Source of the DNA: an uncultured Gammaproteobacteria bacterium
GTDB taxonomy: Bacteria; Pseudomonadota; Gammaproteobacteria; HK1
Length of the DNA: 64,000 bases
Reading direction: 5' to 3'
Assembly (NCBI GenBank): GCA_958295835.1
Contig: OY282378.1
Coordinates: forward strand, 4,055,694-4,119,693
The notes under the pieces were generated by a model that worked only from the letters and a program-made list of their open reading frames with translations, did no database searches and was not told where the DNA came from. The position numbers and the translations under genes are program-made. Positions 24,451 to 32,781 of this stretch are shown here, in pieces (within the stretch, counting starts at the first letter, position 1; every line of letters begins with the position of its first letter).

Positions 24451-25644
24451 ATGCTCGAATCGTTGATCGGGCTTGAGGTGCTGTGGCTGCTGTTGCCGGT
24501 CGCAGCGGGCACCGGCTGGTTGGCGGCACGCAAAGCCACGCGCCGGACAACCCGGAAACGCGAGCGCGGCGGTCTGCGGTCCGACTACTTCCAGGGTATC
24601 AACTACCTCCTCAACGAGCAGCCCGACAAGGCGATCGAAGTCTTCATCAAGCTCATCGAGGTCGACAGCGAGACGGTGGAGACGCATCTCGCGCTCGGAA
24701 ACCTGTACCGCCGTCGCGGCGACGTCGATCGTGCAATCCGCATTCACCAGAACCTCATCGCCCGCGAGTCACTGAGCGTCTCGCAACGTACCGGGGCGCT
24801 GATCGAGCTCGGACAGGATTATATGAGCGCGGGGCTGCTCGACCGCGCCGAGGATCTCTTCAGCGAGCTTGCCGATGACGCGGACTATCGCGTGCAGGCG
24901 CTACGCCAGCTCATCGACATCTATGAGCGGGAGAAGGACTGGCCGAAGGCGATCGCGAGCGCGCGGAGGCTTGAAAAGGCAACCGGGAACCAGCTCGGGT
25001 GGATCATCGCCCACTACTGCTGCGAGCAGGCCAGCCGGCATTGTAGTGAAGGCGACCTCGAGCGTGCGCTCAAACACGTCCAGCAAGCGCGCAACATGCA
25101 CGCCGCCTGCGTGCGTGCAAGCCTGCTCGAGGCGGACATTCATGCCGAACGCAGCGAGCATGAACGGGCGATTCGCTCACTTCAGCGGGTAGAGGAGCAG
25201 GACCCCGACTTTCTGCCCGAGACGGTCGGCCGGCTGTATCGTTCGTTCCAGGCCCTCGATCGGATCGATGCGCTGGACGACTACCTCTCGAAGCTGATGA
25301 ATCGCTACGGTTGGACCAGCGTGACCCTGACGCTGGCGGACGTCAAGCGCCAGTCCGGTGGTCGCCGCGAGGCAATTCTGTTCATCACCGAGCGGCTGCG
25401 ACAACGCGCGTCGGTGCGCGGCCTCGACCGTCTGCTCGATCTCGAGATCGAAGACCAGCGGGACATCGGCGGGACGCGTGAGCATCTCCAGATCCTGAAG
25501 GGGCTGACCGCGGAGCTGTTGTTCGAGAGACCCGTCTACAAGTGCAGACACTGCGGCTTTCCTGCGAAGTCGCTGCATTGGCAATGTCCGAGCTGCAAGC
25601 ACTGGACCTCGATCAGACCCATCCAGGGCGTGGAAGGAGAGTGA
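24451..25644 (+). CDS. lapB: Lipopolysaccharide assembly protein LapB (YciM)
   Basis: Inner-membrane TPR protein that, with FtsH, controls LpxC levels and so lipopolysaccharide synthesis. The 397 residues comprise an N-terminal membrane anchor ('LWLLLPVAAGTGWLAA'), nine or so TPR-type helices (e.g. 'YFQGINYLLNEQPDKAIEVF'), and a C-terminal rubredoxin-like metal site with CRHCGF and CPSCKHW. This is the full LapB layout. The partner gene lapA is not upstream. The stop overlaps the GTG start of pyrF, which indicates an operon. Confidence 0.95.
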   Translation: MLESLIGLEVLWLLLPVAAGTGWLAARKATRRTTRKRERGGLRSDYFQGINYLLNEQPDKAIEVFIKLIEVDSETVETHLALGNLYRRRGDVDRAIRIHQNLIARESLSVSQRTGALIELGQDYMSAGLLDRAEDLFSELADDADYRVQALRQLIDIYEREKDWPKAIASARRLEKATGNQLGWIIAHYCCEQASRHCSEGDLERALKHVQQARNMHAACVRASLLEADIHAERSEHERAIRSLQRVEEQDPDFLPETVGRLYRSFQALDRIDALDDYLSKLMNRYGWTSVTLTLADVKRQSGGRREAILFITERLRQRASVRGLDRLLDLEIEDQRDIGGTREHLQILKGLTAELLFERPVYKCRHCGFPAKSLHWQCPSCKHWTSIRPIQGVEGE

Positions 25645-26369
25645 CTTCGGGAAAGGACAGGCCCCGTGTACGCGACCCGCGGATCGTTATCGCGCTCGAC
25701 TTCCCGTCAGCGGACGAAGCACTCGCGATGGCCATGCGGATCGATCCGGCGCGTTGCCGGGTCAAGGTCGGGATGGAGCTGTTCACCGCGACCGGCCCCG
25801 CGATTCTGGAGAACCTGCACCGACTCGGCTTCGAGGTTTTCCTCGATCTCAAGTTTCACGACATTCCCAGCGCCGTTGCAGGTGCGTGCCGGACTGCTGC
25901 CGCGCACGGGGTGTGGATGTTGACCGTTCATGCCGGCGGTGGCCGGCGCATGCTGGAAGCGGCCCGAGCCGCGGCGGAAGACGGCGACCGCCGACCGATC
26001 GTCATTGCCGTGACGGTGCTGACCAGCCTGGAAGGCAGCGATCTCATCGAGATCGGAGCCGCCGCCGCGCTGTCCGATCGGCTGCGCTCACTCGCACGGC
26101 TCTCGCATGACTGCGGGCTCGATGGAATCGTGTGCTCGGCTGCGGACCTCGGGCTTCTGTCCAGGGTGTTCGATGCCGGCGCCATCCGGGTGACTCCGGG
26201 GATCCGGCTCACGAGCGGTGCCGACGATCAGCGCCGGGTCACGACCCCGGGTGATGCGGTCCGCGCCGGCGCCGACTATCTGGTCATCGGCCGGCCGGTC
26301 ACCAGGGCGCCGGATCCGATCGTCGTGCTCGACATGATCGAGCGCGACATCGCGGCGGGAGGCGGCTGA
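25641..26369 (+). CDS. pyrF: Orotidine 5'-phosphate decarboxylase
   Basis: Last step of de novo UMP synthesis, 242 residues, TIM barrel. The catalytic DxKxxD signature is in 'VFLDLKFHDIPSAVAGA', with the phosphate-binding end 'VTPGIRLTSGADDQRRV' and 'GADYLVIGRPVTRAPDP'. The GTG at 25641 overlaps the lapB stop (GTGA) and has GAAGGAGA just upstream. The gene order lapB–pyrF is the same as in E. coli. Confidence 0.96.
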   Translation: MTSGKDRPRVRDPRIVIALDFPSADEALAMAMRIDPARCRVKVGMELFTATGPAILENLHRLGFEVFLDLKFHDIPSAVAGACRTAAAHGVWMLTVHAGGGRRMLEAARAAAEDGDRRPIVIAVTVLTSLEGSDLIEIGAAAALSDRLRSLARLSHDCGLDGIVCSAADLGLLSRVFDAGAIRVTPGIRLTSGADDQRRVTTPGDAVRAGADYLVIGRPVTRAPDPIVVLDMIERDIAAGGG

Positions 26370-26403
26370 CCGGACTCCGCGCCCGCGGGACGTCTGCGAC
26401 CCC

Positions 26404-26423
26404 GGCATCGAGCGTCCGATGCC
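26404..26423. terminator. Hairpin between convergent pyrF and argA
   Basis: Arms GGCATCG (26404–26410) and CGATGCC (26417–26423) are perfect, with a 6-nt loop. It lies in the 85-bp gap between two genes that end toward each other, so it may act on both strands. There is no T-run on either side, hence moderate confidence. Confidence 0.4.
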
Positions 26424-26454
26424 CCACGTCCACCCTCGGGCATCCGGCCGGCGT

Positions 26455-27798
26455 CTACAGCGCGCGGACGAGTACCCGGGAACGGCGCTGGAAGTTGTAC
26501 AGAGCCTGCCGTTCATCGGGCAGGATTGAATGGCCGGCCTCGACGAAGCCACGCTCCCTGAACCAGTGTGACGCCTGGGTCGTCAGTACGAAGAGCCGTT
26601 CCGCCCCGGCCGCCCGGGCGTCGCGTTCGACGAGGTCGAGCAGGCGCTCGCCGTACTGCCCGCGGCGGTACGCGCCGTCCACGGCGAGGCATGCAAGCTC
26701 GGCGAGCCGGTCCTCCGGGTAGGGAAACATCGCAGCGCATGCGACCACCGCACCGTCGCGCTCGACGACGTTGAAGTGCGAGATCTCCGTCTCCAGCTTC
26801 TCGCGCGAGCGGCGCACCAGCGCACCGGAGTCTTCCAGCGGGCGGATCAGTTCGAGGATACCTCCCACGTCGTCGATGGTCGCGCACCGGGTCGAGTCGT
26901 AGGTGTCGGCGTTGATCATGGTGCCGACACCGTCGCGGGAGAACAGCTCCAGCAGCAGCGCGCCGTCGATCCGGCGATCGATGATGTGAACCCGGCTGAC
27001 TCCGTTGCGGCAGGCGTGGATCGATTGCCGCAGCCGATGCCCGAGACCGTCGTCGCGGCCGTCTTCGGCGTGGCGGAGGTCGGCGGCGAGGGCCTTCGCC
27101 TCCTCGAAGGTGAGCTCTCGCACGAACGCCCCCCGCGCATCGAGCACCCCGGATCGGGCGCAGAGGAACACGAGCTTCGCGGCGCGCATCTCGGCCGCGA
27201 CCGCCGTCGCCACCTCCTCGGCTCGCAGATTGAAGACCTCCCCGGTGGGGGAGTAGCCGAGGGGGGAGACGAGCACGATGGCGCCGGCGGTGAGGCGCTG
27301 CCGGATCGCCTCGACATCGACGCGCCGAACTTCGCCGGTGTGCTCGAAGTCCACCCCGTCGCGGATGCCGATCGGCCGTGCGGTGACGAAATTGCCGGAA
27401 GCGACTCGCACCCTCGCGCCCGCCATCGGGGAGTTCGCCACCCCCATCGAGAGCAGCGCTTCAAGCTCGACGTGCGCCGCGCCGACCGCTTCCTTGACCG
27501 CAGCGAGGGTGGCGGCATCCGTGATGGGCGTCCCTGCGGCGTAGCGGGGCGCGAGACCCTGCGCGTCGATGCGCCGCTCGATCCACGGCCGGGCGCCGTG
27601 AACGACCACGAGCTCGATTCCCAGGCTGCGCAGCAGCGCGAGGTCGTGGACGACATCGCGGAGCCGGGGACCGTCGATCGACCCGCCCCCGATCTCGACG
27701 ACGAAGGTACGCCCGCGGTGGGCGTTGATGTAGGGCGCGGCGCGGCGGAACCACTCGACGAAGCCTGCTGTCTCGTGTGCCGAGCGGTGGTCGTCCAC
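26455..27798 (-). CDS. argA: N-acetylglutamate synthase ArgA
   Basis: First committed step of arginine synthesis: acetyl-CoA plus glutamate gives N-acetylglutamate. It has two domains. The N-terminal amino-acid-kinase fold (about 1–285) has 'YINAHRGRTFVVEIGGGSID' and 'VVVHGARPWIERRI', and the C-terminal GNAT acetyltransferase (about 300–447) has 'CLAVDGAYRRGQYGERLLDL'. The total of 447 residues is normal. The GTG at 27798, one base after the ccmH stop, aligns best with E. coli ArgA; an upstream GTG/ATG (27846) would overlap ccmH. Expression with the ccm operon is likely from the spacing. Confidence 0.94.
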   Translation of the reverse strand: MDDHRSAHETAGFVEWFRRAAPYINAHRGRTFVVEIGGGSIDGPRLRDVVHDLALLRSLGIELVVVHGARPWIERRIDAQGLAPRYAAGTPITDAATLAAVKEAVGAAHVELEALLSMGVANSPMAGARVRVASGNFVTARPIGIRDGVDFEHTGEVRRVDVEAIRQRLTAGAIVLVSPLGYSPTGEVFNLRAEEVATAVAAEMRAAKLVFLCARSGVLDARGAFVRELTFEEAKALAADLRHAEDGRDDGLGHRLRQSIHACRNGVSRVHIIDRRIDGALLLELFSRDGVGTMINADTYDSTRCATIDDVGGILELIRPLEDSGALVRRSREKLETEISHFNVVERDGAVVACAAMFPYPEDRLAELACLAVDGAYRRGQYGERLLDLVERDARAAGAERLFVLTTQASHWFRERGFVEAGHSILPDERQALYNFQRRSRVLVRAL

Positions 27799-27799
27799 C

Positions 27800-28309
27800 T
27801 CAGAAGGTTTCCGATTCGATGATACGGCGCAGGCGCTCACGTGCATCTTCGTCGATCGGCTTGACCGATGCCCGCCGGCGGCGCAGATGCAAGACGAGCA
27901 CGGCCAGCCCGAGCGCGACGAGCAGAAACGGCCCGGCCCACAGCAGCACCGTACCGCCTTGCAGCGGCGGGCGGTAGAGCACGAAATCCCCGTAGCGCGT
28001 GACCATGAATCCGGCGATCTCCTCCGCGCTCTGCCCGTCTTCGACCATCCGGTACACCTCGCGTCGCAGATCGGAGGCGAGGTCCGCGTTCGAATCCGCG
28101 ATGGTCTGGTTCTGGCACACGAGACACCGGAGCTCGTCGATGAGGGTGTGATACCGCTCCTCGTGCTCGGGGCTGGTGAATCTGCGGGGCTCGAACACGC
28201 TTGCCGCGTGCGCCGCGCTGCTCGTCAGCGCGCCGATGCTTGCCAGCGCGCCGATGCTCGTCAGCATGATGACGGCGAGCACGAGTACACGCCTGCCTTG
28301 TTCAGCCAT
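27800..28309 (-). CDS. ccmH: Cytochrome c maturation thiol-disulfide protein CcmH (CcmL type)
   Basis: Membrane-anchored periplasmic thioredoxin-like subunit that keeps apocytochrome CxxCH thiols ready for haem attachment. The diagnostic motif is 'ELRCLVCQNQTIADSNADLA', followed by 'EEIAGFMVTRYGDFVLYRPP' and a C-terminal membrane helix. At 169 residues it is the short form, without the fused TPR part (CcmI), and no ccmI lies beside it. The start at 28309 overlaps the ccmF stop (ATGGCTGA). The signal peptide core contains a duplicated hexapeptide-like stretch (SIGALASIGAL) encoded by an 18-bp tandem repeat (28222–28257). Confidence 0.94.
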   Translation of the reverse strand: MAEQGRRVLVLAVIMLTSIGALASIGALTSSAAHAASVFEPRRFTSPEHEERYHTLIDELRCLVCQNQTIADSNADLASDLRREVYRMVEDGQSAEEIAGFMVTRYGDFVLYRPPLQGGTVLLWAGPFLLVALGLAVLVLHLRRRRASVKPIDEDARERLRRIIESETF

Positions 28310-30293
28310 AAGCACGCGCACCCTCCGTCGGGACGGCCGCTGTCCGCGCCCGTTCCGGTCGGAGAGACCGCCGATACCGGCGGTCGCTCGCGGCGAGCAG
28401 TCCGCCGATCGCCATCATGAGCGGTCCGAGCCAGATCCACCGCACCAGCGGCTTGTACTGGAGGCGCATCGTCCATGCCCCGTCCGTGCCTCCAACCGGC
28501 TCGCCGAGCGCGACGTAGAGATCGCGGGTGAAGCCGGCATCCACCGCCGCCTCCGTCATCGGCTGGGCCTGGCTGACGTACGTGCGTTTCTCCGGATGGA
28601 GCACCGCTACCGACTCGCCGTCGCGCGAGACGTGCAGCGTGCCGCGCACCGCGCGGTAGTTGGGTCCCAGGTGCCCGGACATGCCCTCGAACCGGAACGA
28701 GTGCCCGGCGAGCGTCGCGCTTTCCCCGGGGGCGAGCCGCACGTCGCGCTCCACCCCCGCGCCGGTGGCCCAGGTGACCCCGGCGATGAACACCGCGGCT
28801 CCGAGATGGGCGAGGGTCATGCCGGTGAAGCCGCGGCCGAGCGCGCGCCGTACGGACCCGCCGCCGTGCCGGTGCCGGAGGCGGTCCCGCAGCCCCAGGA
28901 CAACTCCCGCGGCGATCCACAGCGCGAACCCGGTACCCGCGGCCATGGCCCACGAGGCCGGGGTCCCGAGCGCCAGCCCCACGGACGCGAGCACCACGAC
29001 GGCCAACGGCATCCGGAACTTGAGCAGCAGGCGTCGCCACTCGTCGCCCTTCCAGCGGGCGAGCGGCGCGAACCCGAGCAGCGCGGCCAGCGGCAGCATC
29101 AACGGCACGAAGACCGCGTTGAAGTAGGGCGGCCCCACCGAGATCTTCCCCTGGCCCAGCGCGTCGATCAGGAGCGGGTAGAGGGTGCCGAGGAGGACCG
29201 TCCCCGACGTGGCGACCAGGAGCACGTTGTTGGCGAGCAGGAAGGTCTCGCGCGAGCAGGGCTCGAAGCTGCCGCCGCCGCCGGCGAGCCGGGCCGCCCG
29301 CCATGCGTAGAGCCCGAGGACGGAGCCGATCACCAAGCCGAGGAAGGCGAGGATGAACACCCCGCGGGCCGGGTCGGTGGCGAACGCATGGACCGAGACC
29401 AGCACCCCCGAGCGCACCAGGAAGGTCCCGAGCAGGCTCAGCGAGAACCCGAAGATCGCCAGCAGCAGGGTCCACGCGCGGAACGCACCGCGCTGCTCGG
29501 TCACCGCCAGGGAGTGGATCAGCGCGGTGGCGACGAGCCACGGCATGAACGAGGCGTTTTCCACCGGGTCCCAGAACCACCAGCCGCCCCACCCGAGCTC
29601 GCTGTACGCCCACCAGCTCCCGAGCATGATCCCGCAAGTGAGGAACGCCCAGGCGACGGTGGTCCACGGCCGGGTCCAGCGCGTCCACGCGAGGTCGATG
29701 CGGCCCTCCAGCAGGGCCGCCACCGCAAAGCCGAAGGGCACCACGAGGCCGACGTAACCCATGTAGAGCAGGGGCGGATGGGCGGCCATGCCGGGGTCCT
29801 GGAGCAAGGGGTTGAGATCGCGCCCTTCAGGGGGCGCGGGGAGCAGCCGTTCGAAGGGGTTGGAGGTGAGGAGCATGAAGAGGTGGAACCCGACGCTCAC
29901 CAGCGCCACCACCGCGAGCACCCGCGCCCGAAAGGTGTCGGGCAGGGAGGTGCTGAGGGTCGCCACCGCGCAGCCCCATCCCGCGAGGATGGCGGCCCAC
30001 AGCAGCATCGAGCCTTCGTGGGCGCCCCATACCGCGGAGATCTTGTAGAAGAGCGGCAGCGCGGTGTTGGAGTTCTGCGCGACGTAGGTGAAGCTGAAGT
30101 CGGAGACGATGAACAAATGGGTCAGGCAGAGGTAGGAGATCCCGATCAGCAGGAACTGCGCCCGCGCGGCGGAGACCGCCACCGCGGTCCAGGCCGGGAT
30201 CCGGCGCCAGGCCCCGAGCAACGGCACCACGCCCTGGATGGTGGCGACCACGAAGGCCAGGATCAACGCGAGATGGCCGAGTTCACCGATCAT
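28302..30293 (-). CDS. ccmF: Haem lyase subunit CcmF
   Basis: Large integral-membrane protein of the haem lyase that transfers haem from CcmE to apocytochromes c, 663 residues. It has the tryptophan-rich haem-handling motif 'ELGWGGWWFWDPVENASF', a second diagnostic stretch 'VWGAHEGSMLLWAAIL', and a large periplasmic domain near the C-terminus ('FRFEGMSGHLGPNYRAVRG'). Its end overlaps ccmH, but ccmG, which normally sits between ccmF and ccmH, is absent. Upstream a 265-bp gap with a palindromic repeat separates it from ccmE. Confidence 0.96.
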   Translation of the reverse strand: MIGELGHLALILAFVVATIQGVVPLLGAWRRIPAWTAVAVSAARAQFLLIGISYLCLTHLFIVSDFSFTYVAQNSNTALPLFYKISAVWGAHEGSMLLWAAILAGWGCAVATLSTSLPDTFRARVLAVVALVSVGFHLFMLLTSNPFERLLPAPPEGRDLNPLLQDPGMAAHPPLLYMGYVGLVVPFGFAVAALLEGRIDLAWTRWTRPWTTVAWAFLTCGIMLGSWWAYSELGWGGWWFWDPVENASFMPWLVATALIHSLAVTEQRGAFRAWTLLLAIFGFSLSLLGTFLVRSGVLVSVHAFATDPARGVFILAFLGLVIGSVLGLYAWRAARLAGGGGSFEPCSRETFLLANNVLLVATSGTVLLGTLYPLLIDALGQGKISVGPPYFNAVFVPLMLPLAALLGFAPLARWKGDEWRRLLLKFRMPLAVVVLASVGLALGTPASWAMAAGTGFALWIAAGVVLGLRDRLRHRHGGGSVRRALGRGFTGMTLAHLGAAVFIAGVTWATGAGVERDVRLAPGESATLAGHSFRFEGMSGHLGPNYRAVRGTLHVSRDGESVAVLHPEKRTYVSQAQPMTEAAVDAGFTRDLYVALGEPVGGTDGAWTMRLQYKPLVRWIWLGPLMMAIGGLLAASDRRYRRSLRPERARTAAVPTEGARAYG

Positions 30294-30506
30294 GTTCGTG
30301 CTCCGCGGGGCAGCGCCCGTCTGCGCATCGGGGCCGCCGTGGCCGTCGTACCGGCCGTCCCCGCATTCCGTGAGATTGGTCTCTTGGCGATCGAGTCTTG
30401 CAGAAAGTCGAAGGTGATTGAATGGATTCCCGGCTCCGGTGCTGCCGGATCAGGGCGCTGGATGGCGGATCTCCCGGAAGCGCGAGCGTCCCGCCCATCC
30501 TCGTCG

Positions 30507-30524
30507 TTCCCGCGCAAGCGGGAA
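30507..30524. repeat. Extragenic palindrome TTCCCGC-GCAA-GCGGGAA
   Basis: Perfect 7-bp arms (30507–30513, 30518–30524) within a context CGTCG…TCCATG. This resembles a very common dispersed palindrome of proteobacterial genomes, which in one frame reads MDSRLRGND. It lies in the 265-bp gap between ccmF and ccmE, where no gene is seen. Only one convincing copy is in this window. Confidence 0.6.
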
Positions 30525-30558
30525 TCCATGCCTCCCAAGGAGCGGCCCACCTCTTCCG

Positions 30559-31020
30559 TCATTGCCGCGCTCCGTGAGGCGACACCATGTTCCCGCCCTG
30601 TTTCGCCATCTCCATGGCCTCCGCGACCTCCGGCGGCATGTAGTTCTCGTCGTGCTTGGCGAGGACTTCCTCGGCCCGGAGGCGTCCGCCCCCCGCCTCC
30701 AGGACCCCGGAGGCCACGATCCCCTGTCCCTCGCGGAACAGATCCGGCAGGATGCCGGCGTAGCGCACGTCCACGGTCTCGGCCCCGTCGGTGAGGGTGA
30801 ACGAGACCTCCAGCCCCTCCCCGCGCCGCACGCTGCCTTCCACCACCAGCCCGCCGACCCGGATGCTCGGGCCGCTCGGCGCCTCGCCCGCCCGGATCTG
30901 GCTCGGGCTGTAGAAGTAGAGCATGTTCTCGCCCATCGCGGCGATGACGAGCCCCGCCGCCACCGCCACCCCGGCGACGATCATGCCCACGAAGAGCATC
31001 CTCTGGCTCCTACGGGTCAT
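30559..31020 (-). CDS. ccmE: Periplasmic haem chaperone CcmE
   Basis: Membrane-anchored chaperone that binds haem covalently through a histidine and passes it to CcmF. The haem-binding motif is 'VLAKHDENYMPPEVAEAM' (the conserved His is followed by DENY). It has an N-terminal signal anchor ('MLFVGMIVAGVAVAAGLVI') and 153 residues, the usual length. The ATG at 31020 is the last of a series of ATGACCCG units in a 13-bp tandem repeat, so the ribosome binding region is unusual: no clear Shine-Dalgarno sequence is visible. Confidence 0.96.
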   Translation of the reverse strand: MTRRSQRMLFVGMIVAGVAVAAGLVIAAMGENMLYFYSPSQIRAGEAPSGPSIRVGGLVVEGSVRRGEGLEVSFTLTDGAETVDVRYAGILPDLFREGQGIVASGVLEAGGGRLRAEEVLAKHDENYMPPEVAEAMEMAKQGGNMVSPHGARQ

Positions 31021-31080
31021 CGTGGCGGGTCATCGTGGCGGGTCATCGCGACGGGTCATCGCGACGGGTCATCGCGACGG
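31013..31080 (-). repeat. 13-bp tandem repeat spanning the ccmE start and the ccmD end
   Basis: Five copies of a 13-bp unit (plus strand CGGGTCATCG plus TGG or CGA), two of one variant followed by three of the other, and a partial sixth. On the minus strand each unit contains ATGACCCG; the last one supplies the ccmE start codon. As 13 is not a multiple of 3, the other ATGs fall in different frames. The left part runs into the 3' end of ccmD. Confidence 0.9.
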
Positions 31081-31349
31081 TCTGTCCCGACCGGAGCACG
31101 CGAAACGGCTCCCGTGTCGGCAAGGCCACCGGAGGGACCATCCGCTTCGAGCGGTTCATCGCCATCCGGCCCGGGATCCGGGTCCTCCGTGAAGCGGGCT
31201 TGCCGGACGAGGTCGAGGCGCACCCGGCGGAGCCTGAGCGCCGGGGCGGCGAGGTTGAGCGCGAGCACCACGAGCACCACGGCGTACGAGCACCAGACGT
31301 AGAAGGCGTAGCCGCCCATGCGGAAGTATTCGGCGACGGGCTCGGGCAT
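31056..31349 (-). CDS. ccmD: Cytochrome c maturation protein CcmD, extended C-terminus
   Basis: Small membrane protein that helps release holo-CcmE from CcmABC. The start 'MPEPVAEYFRMGGYAFYVW' with one membrane helix ('YAVVLVVLALNLAAPALRL') is typical. CcmD proteins are usually 45–75 residues; this one has 97 because a polar tail of about 40 residues follows the helix and ends inside the 13-bp tandem repeat. The tail may therefore be a by-product of repeat expansion. It starts 2 bp after the ccmC stop. Confidence 0.88.
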   Translation of the reverse strand: MPEPVAEYFRMGGYAFYVWCSYAVVLVVLALNLAAPALRLRRVRLDLVRQARFTEDPDPGPDGDEPLEADGPSGGLADTGAVSRAPVGTDRRDDPSR

Positions 31350-31351
31350 GG

Positions 31352-32098
31352 TCAGTTAGACCCCTCCCAGGCGATGAGTTCCCGCACCCAGCCGGCGTTG
31401 CGCTCGCGCTCCAGCACCTCGCAACGCGCGCGAATCAGCAGCACCGTCACGTAGAAGAGTTTGAACGCCACCGCCATCAGCAGCAGCGGCACCAGCATCG
31501 AGACGTGGATCGACGGCGCCGAGAGCTTCGTCACCGTCGGACCCTGGTGCAACGTGCTCCACCACTCGACGGAGTAATGGATGATGGGAATGTTCACCAC
31601 CCCGACGATGGCGAAGAGTCCGGCCGCACGGCTCGCGGTGCGCCTGTCTTCAATCGCCGAGTGCAATCCGATCACGCCGAAGTAGAGAAAGAGAAGGATG
31701 AGCTCGGAAGTGAGTCGCGCATCCCATACCCAGTACGTACCCCACATCGGCTTGCCCCAGAGCGAGCCCGTGACCAGGGCGAGGAAGGTGAACGACGCGC
31801 CTATCGGCGCGCTCGCGGCCGCCACCACCTCGGCCAGCTTCATCCGCCAGATCAGGGCGACGGCGCTCGCGCCGGCCATCACCACGTAGATGAACAGGGA
31901 CATCCAGGCGCTGGGGACGTGGACGAAGATGATCCGGTAGCTCTCGCCCTGCTGGTAGTCCGGCGGCGCGGCGATGAGCCCGCCGTAGAGCCCCCCGAGC
32001 ATCGTGCCCAGGCATGCCCACCCGACCCACGGAGCCATGCGCCCGGAGAGCCGGTAGAAGTGCGGCGGTGATGCGAAACGGTGGAGGAAGGCCCACAT
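31352..32098 (-). CDS. ccmC: Haem exporter/handling protein CcmC
   Basis: Six-helix membrane protein that loads haem onto CcmE, 248 residues. The tryptophan-rich motif is 'GTYWVWDARLTSELILLFLY', with conserved haem-ligand histidines in 'IIFVHVPSAWMSLF' and 'APSIHVSMLVPLLL'. It sits 17 bp after ccmB and directly before ccmD in the normal system I order. Confidence 0.96.
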   Translation of the reverse strand: MWAFLHRFASPPHFYRLSGRMAPWVGWACLGTMLGGLYGGLIAAPPDYQQGESYRIIFVHVPSAWMSLFIYVVMAGASAVALIWRMKLAEVVAAASAPIGASFTFLALVTGSLWGKPMWGTYWVWDARLTSELILLFLYFGVIGLHSAIEDRRTASRAAGLFAIVGVVNIPIIHYSVEWWSTLHQGPTVTKLSAPSIHVSMLVPLLLMAVAFKLFYVTVLLIRARCEVLERERNAGWVRELIAWEGSN

Positions 32099-32115
32099 GC
32101 GATATCGATTCCGTC

Positions 32116-32781
32116 TCAGCCCACGCTGATTCTCAACGCGGCTGCCGCCGCGAGCGGCGAAAGGCTGATCGACAATGCCGCCAGCGCCCCGATCACGTAC
32201 AGATGCCCGAGGATCGGAAGTCCGTCGGCAGCGGCGGATACCGCGCTCGTCGCGAAGACGAGCACCGGAATATAGAGCGGCAGGACGAGAAGGGACAACA
32301 GCACCCCACCGCGGCGCAGCCCCACCGTCAACGCTACTCCGATCGCCCCCACCGCGCTCAGCGCAGGAGTCCCGAGCACGAGGGTCGCGAGCAGCACCGT
32401 CAGGCTCTTCGCCGGCAGCCCGAGCAGCAACGCGATCAACGGGGCAGCCGCCAGCAGCGGCAGGCCCGTCACCAGCCAGTGCGCGAGGATCTTTCCCAGC
32501 ACGATGAGCGGCAGCGGCTTCGGACTGATCAGCATGAGCTCCAGCGAGCCGTCGTCGAAATCCGTCCGGAACATCCGCTCCAGCGACAGCAGGGACGCAA
32601 GGAGCGCACCGATCCAGAACACCCCGGGCGCGATGAGCTCCAGCACCTCACGGCGTGGACCGAGACCAAGCGGAACAAGGGCGACGACGATGAGAAAGAA
32701 CAGGAGCGGATTCGCCACTTCCGCGCGGTACCGCATGGCCAGCACCAGGTCTCGGCGCACGATGGCGGTGAATGCGCTCAT
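32116..32781 (-). CDS. ccmB: Haem exporter membrane subunit CcmB
   Basis: Membrane subunit of the CcmAB ABC complex that drives release of holo-CcmE, 221 residues, about six helices. The N-terminal 'RRDLVLAMRYRAEVANPLLF' and the 'FRTDFDDGSLELMLISP' loop (contact with CcmA) are characteristic. The start at 32781 overlaps the ccmA stop by 4 bp (ATGA). The frame stays open further upstream through ccmA, but that part is not coding. Confidence 0.95.
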   Translation of the reverse strand: MSAFTAIVRRDLVLAMRYRAEVANPLLFFLIVVALVPLGLGPRREVLELIAPGVFWIGALLASLLSLERMFRTDFDDGSLELMLISPKPLPLIVLGKILAHWLVTGLPLLAAAPLIALLLGLPAKSLTVLLATLVLGTPALSAVGAIGVALTVGLRRGGVLLSLLVLPLYIPVLVFATSAVSAAADGLPILGHLYVIGALAALSISLSPLAAAAALRISVG

